DNA from: Gigantopelta aegis
Taxonomy: Eukaryota > Mollusca > Gastropoda > Neomphalida > Peltospiridae
Assembly: GCF_016097555.1 (NCBI RefSeq)
Contig: NC_054701.1
Coordinates: 33,782,486-33,846,485 of the forward strand
Direction: 5' to 3'
DNA length: 64,000 bases
Position 1 is the stretch's first letter, and each line of letters begins with the position of its first letter. Below, one piece after another: positions 48,719 through 59,073 of the stretch. Under the pieces are notes generated by a model. That model was not told the origin of the DNA. It saw only the letters and a program-made list of their open reading frames with translations, and made no database searches. The position numbers were made by a program, and so were the translations under genes.

Positions 48719-50973
48719 TAATTAACTGACTAATAATTAATTCATTGACTAGTAATTAATCAATTAATAATACAGGCTCGTGTGCAGGGGAGGGAGAGGC
48801 GGAGTATTCGGGGTCAACATCTTACCAGCTCAAGTGATTTTTTATTCAATATATTTCCCGGAGAAATAAAAGTTTGTTTTGTTTACCGAAACCACTAGAG
48901 CACATTGATTTATTAATCATCGGCTACTGGAAGGAAGGAAATGTTTTATTTAACGACGCACGCAACACATTTTATTTACGGTTATATGACGTCAGGCATA
49001 TGGTTAAGGACCACACAGATATTGAGAGGAAACCCGCTGTCGCCACTTCATGGGCTACTCTTTTCGATTAGCAGCTAGGGATCTTTTATATGCACCATCT
49101 CATAGACAGGATAACACATACCACGGCCTTTGACATACCAGTCGTGGTGCACTGGCTGGAGCGAGAAATAGCCCATGGGTCCGGCTATTGGATGTCAAAG
49201 AAATAGCTCAATGGGCCCACCGACGGGGATCGATCCCAAACCGACCGCGTATCAGGTGAGCGCTTGCCCCCCCCCCCCTCCCCCTCCCCCTCCGGCGACT
49301 TCCCTATAACAGTCTACCCCTCCACCTCCGATGAAATCGTGCAAACGCGCTTAATAATAATAATAATAATAATAATCATCATTATTATTAATGTTGTTGG
49401 TGTCGTTATTATTTGTAATAAAAACAACAACCAACAACAACGAATTAATGTATACTCATAGAGTGTATATTTCACATTTTGTTTGTGTTAATGTTTGGAA
49501 TATTTTACTGATCATTAAAACCTAAAACATATTTAATATTTACAGCCTACAATCGGAGTCATTATTATTATACTAGACGTAACTATTTTATTTTAGAAAC
49601 ACAACAAAACAAAAATTAATTAACAAATAAATAAATAAATAAACGATAATTTTAAAAAAGGCAAAAGAGAAACCTAATCTTAACATAAGAGAGCATCAAG
49701 TACCTTATCATTAAATAAAAATAAACTAAAGAATAAAAAAAGATATTAATTTTAAGCAAAAGGTGTGTTTGTTTTGGTTTAGCTCTTGAGGTACGTTAGT
49801 GTTGCGAACGCAGATAGATCAACGCCCTCCGTGAAGCTCCAACGTGAGTCGAACCCACCACGGAGGGCGCCGGAACCCACCACGCTAACCGCACGTCCAT
49901 ATCCCAGAACCGAATGAATATGTTCATTTTACGTATATAACCTACATATAAAACGTTGCATAACAAGTCGCGTGATTTTTTTAATAATTAAATTAAATGT
50001 TTACGATTACATTACGGAGAATTTATTGCAAAGAAGAATGTTATATTCCTGTTACTTTCGAATTTGTATTCAGAAACAGCATTTCTGGAGTTTAGATTGA
50101 TAATAATAGGTCAAAGAAATTCGGGGTTTCCCCGTATTGCGTCAGCACTGGTTTTCTTGTTTGCCATAATTGCATGTATAATACTTGGAGATTACGACAG
50201 AGACCCAGTCAATAAAACAGGAACGCCAAACGTGGAAAACCCCACTTTCTGTTTATAATAGGGAGTGAAAACAAAAGCATTGATCAGAACTTGTAAATTA
50301 TGTTCCCAAATTTACTGTATTACTACTCTGCATATATGCATCTGCCAGATTATAAGGTTACCATAAAAAAGATAGAATTTTGTGGAGAATTGTAAACTAT
50401 GTATATAAACACCACGAATTCCTGTAAGAAAAGAAAAAAAATGTCTGTTTAACGACTTCAATTATTTGGTTTATTTCAACATTTGGTAGACAGTAAGAAA
50501 GAGTAGTAACACGATGCCGATATTTTATATGCATTTTTCCGCAGATAGGACAGTACATGCCACGGCCTTTGATGTACGTTGTATGGCACTGTTTTAGACA
50601 TCTTTGCAAGGCATGGTACCATTCCGTATACTGAAATGTAGTGTACTATAGATACGCAATAGTACCTTGGCTTGCGAAGATGTGTTTAGGACGGACGAAA
50701 CGTCGGATATAGACCAAGTGTTGAAATTAATAGCTATACTGAATGTTAGTAACAAAGCAGACGTGTTATAAAATGTTCTGAGGTGTCGGTAAACAAATAT
50801 AACACACCATATTAAATGGGAGATAATCTTGTCGGCCACCAAGCAGGTGAAAACACAGCCAACTAAACATCGAGTAAAATACAGAAAAATCTCAATACTA
50901 AATAAATGGATAATAGTTATAATATAATCCGCCATCCGTCGAAAGTAATAAACCAGTTATACAAACAAACATA

Positions 50974-51068
<95 letters not shown>

Positions 51069-51071
51069 AGG

Positions 51072-51164
<93 letters not shown>

Positions 51165-52001
51165 AGGGGAGACAAACAAAAATAGGTGGAGACCGACAAA
51201 AGAAGAGAGGGAGGGACAGAGAGAAAGGGGTAGAGGTGAAGACAGACAAAAGCAGAGAGATTGAAGGGGAGGGGGTCAGAGAAAGAAAGAAAGAAAGAAG
51301 TGTTTTATTTAACGACGCACTCAACACATTTTATTTACGGTTATATGGCGTCAGACATATGGTTCAGGACCACACATATTTTGAGAGGAAACCCGCTGTC
51401 GCCACTACATGGGCTACTCTTCCGATTGGCAGCAAGTGATCTTTTATTTGCGCTTCCCACAGGCAGGATAGCACAAACCATGGCCTTTGTTGAACCAGTT
51501 ATGGATCACTGGTCGGTGCAAGTGGTTTACACCTACCCATTGAGCCTTGCGGAGCACTCGTTCAGGGTTTGGAGTCGGTATCTGGATTAAAAATCCCATG
51601 CCTCGACTGGGATCCGAACCCAGTACCTACCAGCCTGTAGACCGATGACCTGCCACGACGCCACCGAGGCCGGTAAGGGGGTCAGAGAGACAGACGAAGC
51701 TTATAAATATCCAACTATAAGGTACAAAAACATTACATACTGGGCACACATCTATTAAAGGTCGTGTTTAATGTAAAACAAATTGATGTAAATTCACTCT
51801 GACTGCAGCTGCTCCAAAATACGTTTTCACAGCCATTGCGTCATAATTATATAACTTTTACATTCAATATGTACTTTCTGCGACTTATTGTATCATTACG
51901 GAAATAGTTTTGAATTTTTTTTCAACGCGAGTTACTTTAAATGTGTTGCAGGTAGGATCCTTAATTTTAGTCCTAAAGTCAATAAACATTCTTCTCTACC
52001 A

Positions 52002-52046
<45 letters not shown>

Positions 52047-52135
52047 TAATAATAACAATAATAGCCTACCTCTGCGTTAAGTATGCCGAAACAGACTCCG
52101 AAGAAAACTACTGTTGTAGATAGAATGATCGCCAT
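45607..52135 (-). CDS. Secreted BRICHOS-domain protein, gastrokine-like
   Basis: Five minus-strand exons with AG/GT borders and matching phase: 52135-52070, 47913-47743, 47192-47079, 46550-46412, 45743-45607 (stop TAA). They code 208 residues. Residues 1-21 (ending VCFGILNA) form a signal peptide. A beta-rich linker follows (about 23-70), then the BRICHOS domain: Asp76 in HDFNTG, Cys97 in AACMIGQVSK, and Cys148 in NFCGSVPMY. These match in order and spacing the WDYRNG, CIVHKMNK and MCRGIPTY stretches I recall from gastrokine. Cys124 and Cys183 may form a further disulphide. The tail after Gly164 is hydrophobic (VVDIVGVPLLPW). BRICHOS domains act as chaperones against beta-sheet aggregation inside the secretory route. 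A TATA box lies about 92 bp upstream of the start. The introns hold many SINEs. Family assignment is by eye; the biological role in this animal is unknown. Confidence 0.85.
45918..46030 (+). repeat. SINE body fragment in the last BRICHOS intron
   Basis: 'gtgggctatttgtcgttcca', 'aaaggccgtggtatgtgcta' and 'aaaagatcccttgctac'; head and tail are missing. Confidence 0.85.
46348..46380. repeat. (TG)n microsatellite
   Basis: About 16 TG units, only about 30 bases past the donor of BRICHOS exon 4 (46412). Confidence 0.95.
47027..47049. repeat. 23-base C run (G run on the gene strand)
   Basis: It begins about 30 bases past the donor of BRICHOS exon 3 (47079) on the minus strand. Confidence 0.95.
47947..48569 (-). 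mobile_element. SINE flanked by a 32-bp direct repeat, split by a second SINE
   Basis: The outer copy covers 47947-47999 and 48357-48569. It is flanked by a 32-bp direct repeat with one mismatch (47915-47946 and 48570-48601; both start 'tgtttaaaacaagaattccg'). The left copy of that repeat includes the AG region of the BRICHOS exon 2 acceptor. The tail is 'ttgttttgtttaatgacac' at the left; the head is 'agctaaatgtcgccccc' at the right. Confidence 0.85.
48012..48344 (-). mobile_element. Inner SINE nested in the SINE at 47947-48569
   Basis: Flanked by CATCAGAGGAAA at 48000-48011 and 48345-48356. All body blocks from 'tatttaacgacgcactcaac' to 'accactgggctacgtccaac' are present and little diverged, so it is younger than its host. 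Confidence 0.93.
48680..48717. repeat. (AAT)n microsatellite
   Basis: About 12 AAT units in intron 1 of the BRICHOS gene. Confidence 0.95.
48870..49262 (-). mobile_element. SINE split by another SINE
   Basis: Outer copy: 48870-48930 ('aaaccactagagcacattga' to 'atcatcggctactgg') and 49182-49262 ('cggctattggatgtcaaag' to 'gcgtatcaggtgagcgctt'). The inner copy sits between. Confidence 0.85.
48931..49181 (-). mobile_element. Inner SINE nested in the SINE at 48870-49262
   Basis: Flanked by 'cggctactgg' and 'cggctattgg', a 10-bp target duplication with one difference. It begins 'aaatgttttatttaacgacg' and stops at 'gcgagaaatagcccatgg', so its tRNA head is missing. Confidence 0.88.
49740..50280. 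repeat. Block A, first copy, in BRICHOS intron 1
   Basis: Shares an ordered series of matches with 57640-58165: 'ggcaaaag/aagcaaaagg', 'ccgcacgtccatatc', 'tatataacc', 'gtttccccgtattgcgt' versus 'gttttcccctttagtgc', 'gcactggttt' and 'aaaaccccac'. Identity is perhaps 65-75 percent. No coding content is common to both. Confidence 0.75.
50440..50602 (-). repeat. Decayed SINE body
   Basis: 'atatgcatttttccgcagat', 'aggacagtacatgccacggc' and 'ctttgatgtacgt' follow the complemented SINE order. Confidence 0.65.
50979..51158. repeat. (GA)n tract of about 180 bp
   Basis: Two long GA blocks split by a G run at about 51058-51075. It gives long artefact reading frames on the minus strand. In BRICHOS intron 1. 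Confidence 0.97.
51293..51676 (-). mobile_element. Complete SINE with 12-bp target duplication
   Basis: Flanked by GGGGGTCAGAGA at 51281-51292 and 51677-51688. Complemented head 'acgccaccgaggccggt' at the right end; same subfamily as 22389-22767. In BRICHOS intron 1. Confidence 0.95.
52001..52048. repeat. (AAT)n tract just after the BRICHOS exon 1 donor
   Basis: On the gene strand it is (ATT)n beginning about 20 bases into intron 1. Confidence 0.95.
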
Positions 52136-52226
52136 AATGAATCTTTGATGTCTTCTTCCAGTGAGTGAAAGGATGAATGTCTGCCGTCTTCTTCCAGTGA
52201 ATGAACGAATTTGAAAACCGACCCAC

Positions 52227-52234
52227 TTTATATA
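52227..52234 (-). promoter_or_regulatory. TATA box of the BRICHOS gene
   Basis: TATATAAA on the minus strand, 92 bases upstream of the ATG (52133-52135). With usual spacing, transcription would start near 52200, giving a 5' UTR of about 65 bases. That UTR and its edge hold a 36-bp-spaced direct repeat of 'tcttcttccagtga' (plus-strand positions 52151 and 52187). Confidence 0.7.
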
Positions 52235-52275
52235 TGTACCCTCTCACTGATTTCGTCTTCTGAATCAGCATTTTT

Positions 52276-52878
52276 TCTTACCTCCCACAGGGGGTGAATG
52301 ACCTCAAACATCAAAAAAGAGTGGTCGTAACATATACATTAACCTTTTTCTTTGTCCATTGTGTTTTTTTTAATAATATAAATCAACACTTAAAAAACGA
52401 AATCAGCCAACCATATTGGAAATTATAATACTATACTAACCGAAAAAAGTTAAGTGTGCACCTTACTTAAATAAATATATAATTATTAACAGTTACCAGT
52501 TGCATTTCACAGTAGGCTTATTAAGTTTATGCTCCGAGTAAAATATTTAATTGCTACCTTTATTATAAATTTTATTTCGTTCACTTTTTAATTTGCCTTA
52601 ACTGTTAAAAAAAAGAACCCAATGCTATATTTATGTATCTGTCATTCGTAAGGCCTAAAGCTCATGATAATTTAAAATTTACTTCATTGCGAACATATTT
52701 AGATAATAAGTAGTAATTCGTTCAAACGTATTGTATATATTCACTTGAAGCCCATGCCCCATTTGAGGTCGAAAATGTGCGGGTTTTTTTTTTGCAAACT
52801 CTATATAAATAAAAATTTTAAATATGGCGTGTCCCTCCACTAGACAGAGACACTGTACCTCGCCCACTAGCGATTGCG

Positions 52879-52921
<43 letters not shown>

Positions 52922-53240
52922 ATTTTCACGAACCTGTGCTTTCGGTCTCCGTCTATGTCTCTCTATTTGTGTATGTATGCCCACAAATGACTGTCAGGTC
53001 AGATGTTGGGAATTAACGTGCTTATATCAATTTAATGTTCAAGCACACTCGTTGCGAGCACGATTTCAGACTAGAGCCAGAAACTGTACTCGGAACGAAA
53101 GGGGTTCTCTCTCTGCAGTTTACTTCAGGTTAACTTTTGTTTATGAAATGGTTGCTTGTATCATAGAAACGTCTCATACTATAAAGTATTACGAAAATAT
53201 CGGCCCGAACAACTACATTTTCTCAGGTTTTCATTAGAAC
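52276..53240. repeat. Blocks B and C, first copy, upstream of the BRICHOS gene
   Basis: Matches 55705-56590 in the same order and orientation: 'gagtggtcgtaac', 'ggaaattata', 'gtaccttacttaaat' versus 'gcaccttacttaaat', 'aggcctaaagctcatga', then 'tttatgaaatggttgcttgt' and 'gaaaatatcggcc'. The match starts about 40 bp upstream of the TATA box. Confidence 0.8.
52879..52920. repeat. 42-base C run
   Basis: An uninterrupted C homopolymer about 650 bp upstream of the BRICHOS TATA box. The true length is uncertain, as such runs are prone to sequencing error. Confidence 0.9.
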
Positions 53241-53255
53241 CATCATCAAAATGAA

Positions 53256-53645
53256 AGAAAAAAAGAAATGTTTTATTTAACGACGCACTCAACACATTTT
53301 AGTTACGGTTATATGGCGTCAGACATATGGTTAAGGACCACATAGATTTTGAGAGGAAACCTGCTGTCGCCACTACATGGGCTACTCTTTCCGATTAGCA
53401 GCAAGGGATCTTTTATTTGCGCTTCCCACAGGCAGGATAGCACAAAGCATGGCCTTTGTTGAACCAGTTATGGATCACTGGTCGGTGCAAGTGGTTTACA
53501 CCTACCCATTGAGCCTTGCGGAGCACTCACTCAGGGTTTGGAGTCGGTATCTGGATTAAAAATCCCATGCCTCGACTGGGATCCGAACCCATTACCTACC
53601 AGCCTGTAGACCGATGGCCTAACCACGACGCCACCGAGGCCGGTC
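53256..53645 (-). mobile_element. Complete SINE with 13-bp target duplication
   Basis: Flanked by TCATCAAAATGAA at 53243-53255 and 53646-53658. Nearly identical to 51293-51676, including the head 'acgccaccgaggccggt'. Confidence 0.95.
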
Positions 53646-54549
53646 TCATCAAAATGAAGTCAGAACATAAAATCGTTGTCAATACATGTATGAGCGTACC
53701 CATCTTCAATCGGGAGTTGGAGAAATTACAACGCAACTGTTGAGTTTGCCAACTTTCTGCTGGCAGTTGGTAGTCCGAATCTTGTTGGTAAACGTTTGTT
53801 GTTTATGTAATAAAATCTTTTCAATCAATATTTAAAAATTCCTCCTTGATAAGTTTACCAATATCAACGCTACATAATTTTATCTCTTTCTACGGGTTTA
53901 CCAGAATCCACATTGATTCCAAATGGGTTTTATTGCCTGTAATGTACGAATCCAGAAGGTCCCTTATTCAAGTCTCAAGAGATTGTTTCGTCTTCTAAAC
54001 CAACTACCGTGGGTTGTTCAACAGAAATTGTTTCAATTTTTGTATTTAATGAATGGTCATTTTAGTTTGAAGCGATCAGCGATCGGGATGTCGACTCACA
54101 GCCGAATATCATACTTGTGACCAGCTGCTATCATTCGCAGTTGATTTTGCGTTTGTCCTACATATTGTTGTTGGTTTTTCTTTATACATATATAACAGGT
54201 GATTAAATACACTACGTTTTTTTAATCACAATTCAAGTCTGACCGAATATGATATTCAGTTTTGGTCAGCTGACTTTTGAAAGTTGACCGTGTTTTAATT
54301 AAATTATGAAACCTACTCCAGTGCTTATCTGGGGTGGTTGGGTATGCTGACGTTTCTATTGTTTATAAGCATCAGTAGCCCTGAGGTTTTTTTTCTAATT
54401 CTAGAACAGTTTCAGATTTAAATTTTCTTAGAAATTGTGCTGAATATCCCCAAGGTTTTAAAGCACTAAATTTTAAGTGAACAAACCTTAATGAACTTCT
54501 TTGTACTCGAATTTCTTTGAAATTTAAAACTCAGAAGTTGATGTAAAAA

Positions 54550-54857
54550 GAAGAAATGTTTTATTTAACGACGCACTCAACACATTTTATTTACGGCTAT
54601 ATAGCTGTTAAGGACCACAGATATTGAGAGAGGAAGCTCGCTGTCGACAATTCATGGGCTTCTCTTTTCGATTAGCAGCAAGGGATCTTTTATATGCAAC
54701 ATCCCACAGACAGGGTAGTACATACCACGGTCTTTGCTATACCAGTCATGGTGCACTGGCTGGAACGAGAAATAGCCAAATGGACCCACCGACGGGGATC
54801 GATCCCACATTGACCGCACATCGAGCGAGCGCTGTACCACTGAGCTACGTCCCGCCA
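54550..54857 (-). mobile_element. SINE inserted in the Penelope-like element
   Basis: Body blocks from 'tatttaacgacgcactcaac' to 'ctgagctacgtcccgcc'. The flanks 'agttgatgta' and 'cgttggtgta' may be a worn target duplication. It separates the reverse transcriptase part from the GIY-YIG part. Confidence 0.92.
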
Positions 54858-54942
54858 GAGACGTTGGTGTATGACTGTCGGTTTGACAAACATTTTGTAA
54901 TCTAGATAACCGCTTTCAAACTACATACCTTTGTAAATTTCA

Positions 54943-54966
54943 CACACACACACACACACACACACA
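54943..54966. repeat. (CA)n microsatellite
   Basis: About 12 CA units. Confidence 0.95.
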
Positions 54967-55704
54967 AACACGCACGCTGATTTTATGGCCATTTGTTTTT
55001 CCAACATTATTTAGAATGTGGCCAAATAATAAGTATATCGTCGAGATATCTGATGTATAAGAGACGATTTATTCGATTCCCTTAAATCAGCCGCTTCCAT
55101 TTCGGCGACATAGATAGATGGACAATTTGGACTAAAACGTTTGCCCATAGCACAACCACACACCTGCTGATACATTATTCCATCAAACTCAAAATCATTT
55201 CCTTTTAGGCTTAATTCTACCAGCTCGATACTGTTTTTATCTGATCTGTTTGGAGCTGGGTAATGCTGTCTTAAACTGAATTAATGTTGATGTACATGAA
55301 GTCAATATTGAGGATAACCATAAGTTAATGTTAGGGATTTTAGTAATTTTTAGTGTTTTTCACAAAAATATCATATCTGTTTGCAATTGGTTTTAAATGA
55401 AAGTCCATGTATTCCAAAACATTTTACGATTCTGATTCACAGCATAAAACGATTGGTCAACCGTTTGGCATAGTGTGTTAAGGTCCATGTATTGACTGGC
55501 TTGTGGATTTTTGGAAGTAGATACAATTTCCGATTTTGTGACCGAGACCTGGCTGCTAGATATTTTACTTTTTTTTCTTCTAATCTTTCAGCCATAGAAT
55601 AATTGCGTTGAACTTTTTGCACTTCTCGGGCTATTCAACTGCGTTTAACCTTTCACAGTTCTCAGGCCAAATAGCTTTGTGTAATTTTTGTAGTACTAGG
55701 AATT

Positions 55705-56590
55705 GTTACTCACCTCCCACCAAGAGTCAGTGACCTGAAATATCCAAAAATGAGTGGTCGTAACTTATTCATTAACCTTTTTTTTCTTTTCAACACTTAC
55801 AAAGAAAAAGAGAAGAAAAACCCCAACAAGAATGTTTTTTAAATCAACCAACCATGTTGGAAATTATATGATACTATACCAACCAGAAAAAAGTCAAGCG
55901 TGTACCTTACTTAAATAATTAAACGAGTTACCAGTTATTATTAAATTTACGCCTAAAATAAAATAAAATTTAACTGCCACGAGCTTTACTATAAAATTTT
56001 ACTTTTGTTCACGTTTTATTTGCCGTAATTATTAAAAACTAGTTATATTTATTTATGTAAATAAAATATGAAATAATGTGTATCTGTCACTCGTGAGGCC
56101 TAAAGCTCATGACAATTTAAAATTATTTAACTCCAGTGTCCGGACAAAAAGTTGATAAAAACTATCAATTCCCTATAGTATCCACCTGTATCCTAAAGAC
56201 CGTTACAGGATTAATCACACTGGGGAGATGGGCGGCACTAATTATTAGTTTGTTTGGTGCAGGCCTGTAGGCCTGTGCCCATAAAATGCAGGGGCTTTTT
56301 TGTATAACTGTAGGCCTATATACATATAAAAGTCTGGCTTGTGCTCCACTACTCCCCGCCCACTCCATATATCGTTCCTCGCATTACATAGCAAACTTGT
56401 TAAATTTTCTTTTTCTTTCCACAGGCCAATAGGAAGGATGTCTGGAGTTTATATATATTTATACGTAGATTTTCACTTTGTTTATGAAATGGTTGCTTGT
56501 ATTATTGGAATCTCTCATACAAAAACATAATGCGAAAATATCGGCCTGTGCAACTAAATTCTCTCAGCATTTCATCATCAGCAAAAAGAA
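55705..56590. repeat. Blocks B and C, second copy
   Basis: Degenerate copy of 52276-53240 (see there). It lacks the BRICHOS promoter and exon 1: the match stops just before where they would lie, and the Penelope-like remnant borders it. It contains the arm 'gagttaccagttattatta', shared with the foldback element at 43233. Confidence 0.78.
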
Positions 56591-56999
56591 CCTTGAATAG
56601 AAAATCGAGACTGGTGAGGTGCGTACTGAATGACCTTTGCGAATCACTTGTTTTGCCGATGTATGTGTGTTTTGGGGTGGGGTTATGTCTCTCCCAATCA
56701 CTCCTATTTTTCATCCACCTTTCATATTCCCTTGCCGTCCGAAAACACGACTCGCGTAATTGCCCCAACCACACTATAATCTATAAAATCATGTCTACGC
56801 CAGTGTTCTGAATATTTCACTAGCCCACGATCAGTGCAAAGGTATCTGAATATTTTTGTGCCTAGGGAAACTTTTAGGTGCGTATCTTATTACGTTGTTT
56901 AAGCGAATCGAACTAGGTCAGGCATATTTGTTTGACACCTCAGCACATGGTAAAGGTACAGCTATCCTACTACTACACAGATTACTAAAAAAAAAACCA

Positions 57000-57200
57000 G
57001 AAACAAAAAAACATTTTGACACAGTCTAATAAAGGAAATCCGCTAAAAAAAATTCCATTAGTAGATAGGGATCGTGACCTTTCATGTGCAATTTTTCATA
57101 GATGCAATACGTACCACGTCTTTTAGTGTATCGACTATGGAACAATTGGTTGGGACGGAGAAAACCCGGGTCCATGGAGGGCGATCGATCCTATGACCAT
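57000..57200 (-). repeat. Decayed SINE
   Basis: 'aaatccgctaaaaaaaattc', 'cattagtagatagggatcg' and 'caatacgtaccacg' recall the complemented SINE body, heavily diverged. Confidence 0.55.
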
Positions 57201-57639
57201 GTTCCCAGTAGGACCAGGGACTTTCATAGAGAAGTGAAGGCTACTTACTGTCGATTAAAACAAAATATGGGAAAAACACAAAATGAACTATTTATAGGTG
57301 TGCGCACGTATTCATGTTAAGACTATATATGTAGGTACATGTACATGTGTATACACTACTATACAAACATATAAGGACACATACGCATTGTCGCAATTTT
57401 GTGTCTAGCTAGAATTCCGAAACAGAAATTATTCGGAGCAAAAGTTTCCCAAGCAACTATTGTTTGTCTCGAACCGACCATATCTCGAGCTTCCTGGTTA
57501 TGTCCATTAAACATAGAGGTACCTTTTAGGGTTTATTAACACCACCACCACCCACACTTAATCTCCTACCTGGGTTCGAACCTGTTCGCATTCATGTCCA
57601 CCAATAAATGAAAATAAAGTAAAGTAAAGAATAGACAAG

Positions 57640-58165
57640 ATATTGTATTTGGTGCGATTTATTTCCGTTTAGGCAAAAGGGTTGTTTATTTTGTTTGTGA
57701 ACTCAAGATATCAGTTTAGCGAACATAGACAGCGTACGAAACGCCCATCACAGCAATCCATGGTGAACGAAACAACCCTCCCTGTCTACGTTAACCGCAC
57801 GTCCATATCTTGGATCAGAATAAACGTTCTTTTTATAGGTATATAACCAGCTTACTGAACATTGCACAACAGGTCACGTGATGAAAGTAAATTAAACGTT
57901 TATGATTATATAACAGGTTCATCAAGATATAATAATAATAAAGGATGCTATACTCATGTCAATTTCATAATTTGTCATAATAGATTTATCATTTAGGTCT
58001 AAGAAATGTGGGTTTTCCCCTTTAGTGCTAGCACTGGTTTTTATCGGAAAGTACCTCCGATTATTGCATGTACACAATAACACTCTAAAATTACGACGCC
58101 GAACCAATCAATAAAAAGGAAACCGAAAGCGGGAAAACCCCAGCGTTCAGTTACGAGGAGTGACC
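57640..58165. repeat. Block A, second copy
   Basis: Degenerate copy of 49740-50280 in the same orientation. In relation to blocks B and C its order is reversed compared with the first set, so either three original units or a rearrangement is needed. Confidence 0.72.
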
Positions 58166-58700
58166 ATAAATATTTATCTCAATTTATGAAGGGTTGGTCT
58201 AGGAGTGTTCTGGGGTCCCACTCCCGGATCCCTTGTCTGGTCCCACTGAAGTTCCGGATAGGAACAGTTGTCCTTCTTAAATTTACCCACTAAATAACCG
58301 TGTATGGCTTGGGCCCAACCTTTCCCCTTCTCCCTGCCAGGGCCAAGATAACATGATCCTATTTCTTTTTTCATTTTTTGATTGCCCGCTATAAATTTGC
58401 GTCCAAATTAACTTAAAATAGTAATTAAATGTAGTATGGTATTGTGGTAACTTAAATTGTTTTGGACCTGCACTTAAAAATTTAAATTATTTTGATTAAA
58501 GTCCCACTCCCATTTTTGGTGTAAACTTCTAAATTGCCCATTATTATTCTGCCACGGACTAGGCCACTGGCTATCCAGAGACCTGGCCCTTGACAGACAT
58601 GCCCGAAACCGTAGTGGTACAGGGGCATGTTAAAGGTACACACACACACACACACACACTCACTCACTCTATTTGTGAAACGTAATGCCGAAGTTGCCAA
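58166..58700. other. Unidentified stretch with (CA)n
   Basis: Somewhat GC-richer parts (58190-58370 and 58540-58635) resemble repeat DNA; (CA)n at 58637-58660. I see no gene or clear terminal repeats. Confidence 0.4.
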
Positions 58701-58897
58701 ATTACTATTGCGCTTGTAAGAATCTAAGAAATATTACAGTTAAACTAAAGTTGTCTCCACCTCACCTCCAAATTACACGTTAAAAAAACACAAAAAAACA
58801 TTTAGATGGGGGAAACGGGGCCTCGGGACTTTGCTGCAGTTGGTTCCGTGCCTTTAATATTAATTTATTTCGTGGTGGATATACAGAGAATCTCTCT

Positions 58898-58917
58898 CCC
58901 CCCCCCCCCCCCCCCCC
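58898..58917. repeat. 20-base C run
   Basis: Homopolymer C preceded by TCTCTCT. Confidence 0.95.
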
Positions 58918-59073
58918 GTGATCAGTAAACGAGTTTTAAAACTGGCTTCAAGCTGGTGATGGACACACATTTCGGGTTCATTAATGCTTTCAAAACATTT
59001 CAAGGTAGACATTCAGAGGCCATTTCTTGACATGACGCCTCACCGACTAACACGATGTATTACTTTACTATGA

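Larger units (their letters stand above)
53750..55690 (-). mobile_element. Penelope-like retroelement remnant (reverse transcriptase plus GIY-YIG)
   Basis: Minus-strand translations show reverse transcriptase pieces at about 55640-55060: KLYLLPKIHKPVNTW, CESES and EYMDFHLKPIANRYDIF, then NDFEFDGIMYQQVCGCAMGK, in family order. Downstream at about 54219-54120 lies the GIY-YIG nuclease signature NVVYLITCYIC...QYVGQTQNQLR. This pairing is diagnostic of Penelope-like elements. The copy is decayed, with several breaks, and is split by a SINE at 54550-54857. Its ends are not defined. It directly borders block B2 (55705). Confidence 0.85.

Noticed and set aside
50064-50258. 64-residue plus-strand frame in block A
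   Set aside because: The duplicate block at 57.64-58.17 kb does not keep the frame, so there is no sign of selection on a protein.
50898-51327. Long Ser/Leu-repeat reading frames on the minus strand
   Set aside because: They are translations of the (GA)n tract; all three frames stay open because the repeat has no stop. Same for 44271-44486.
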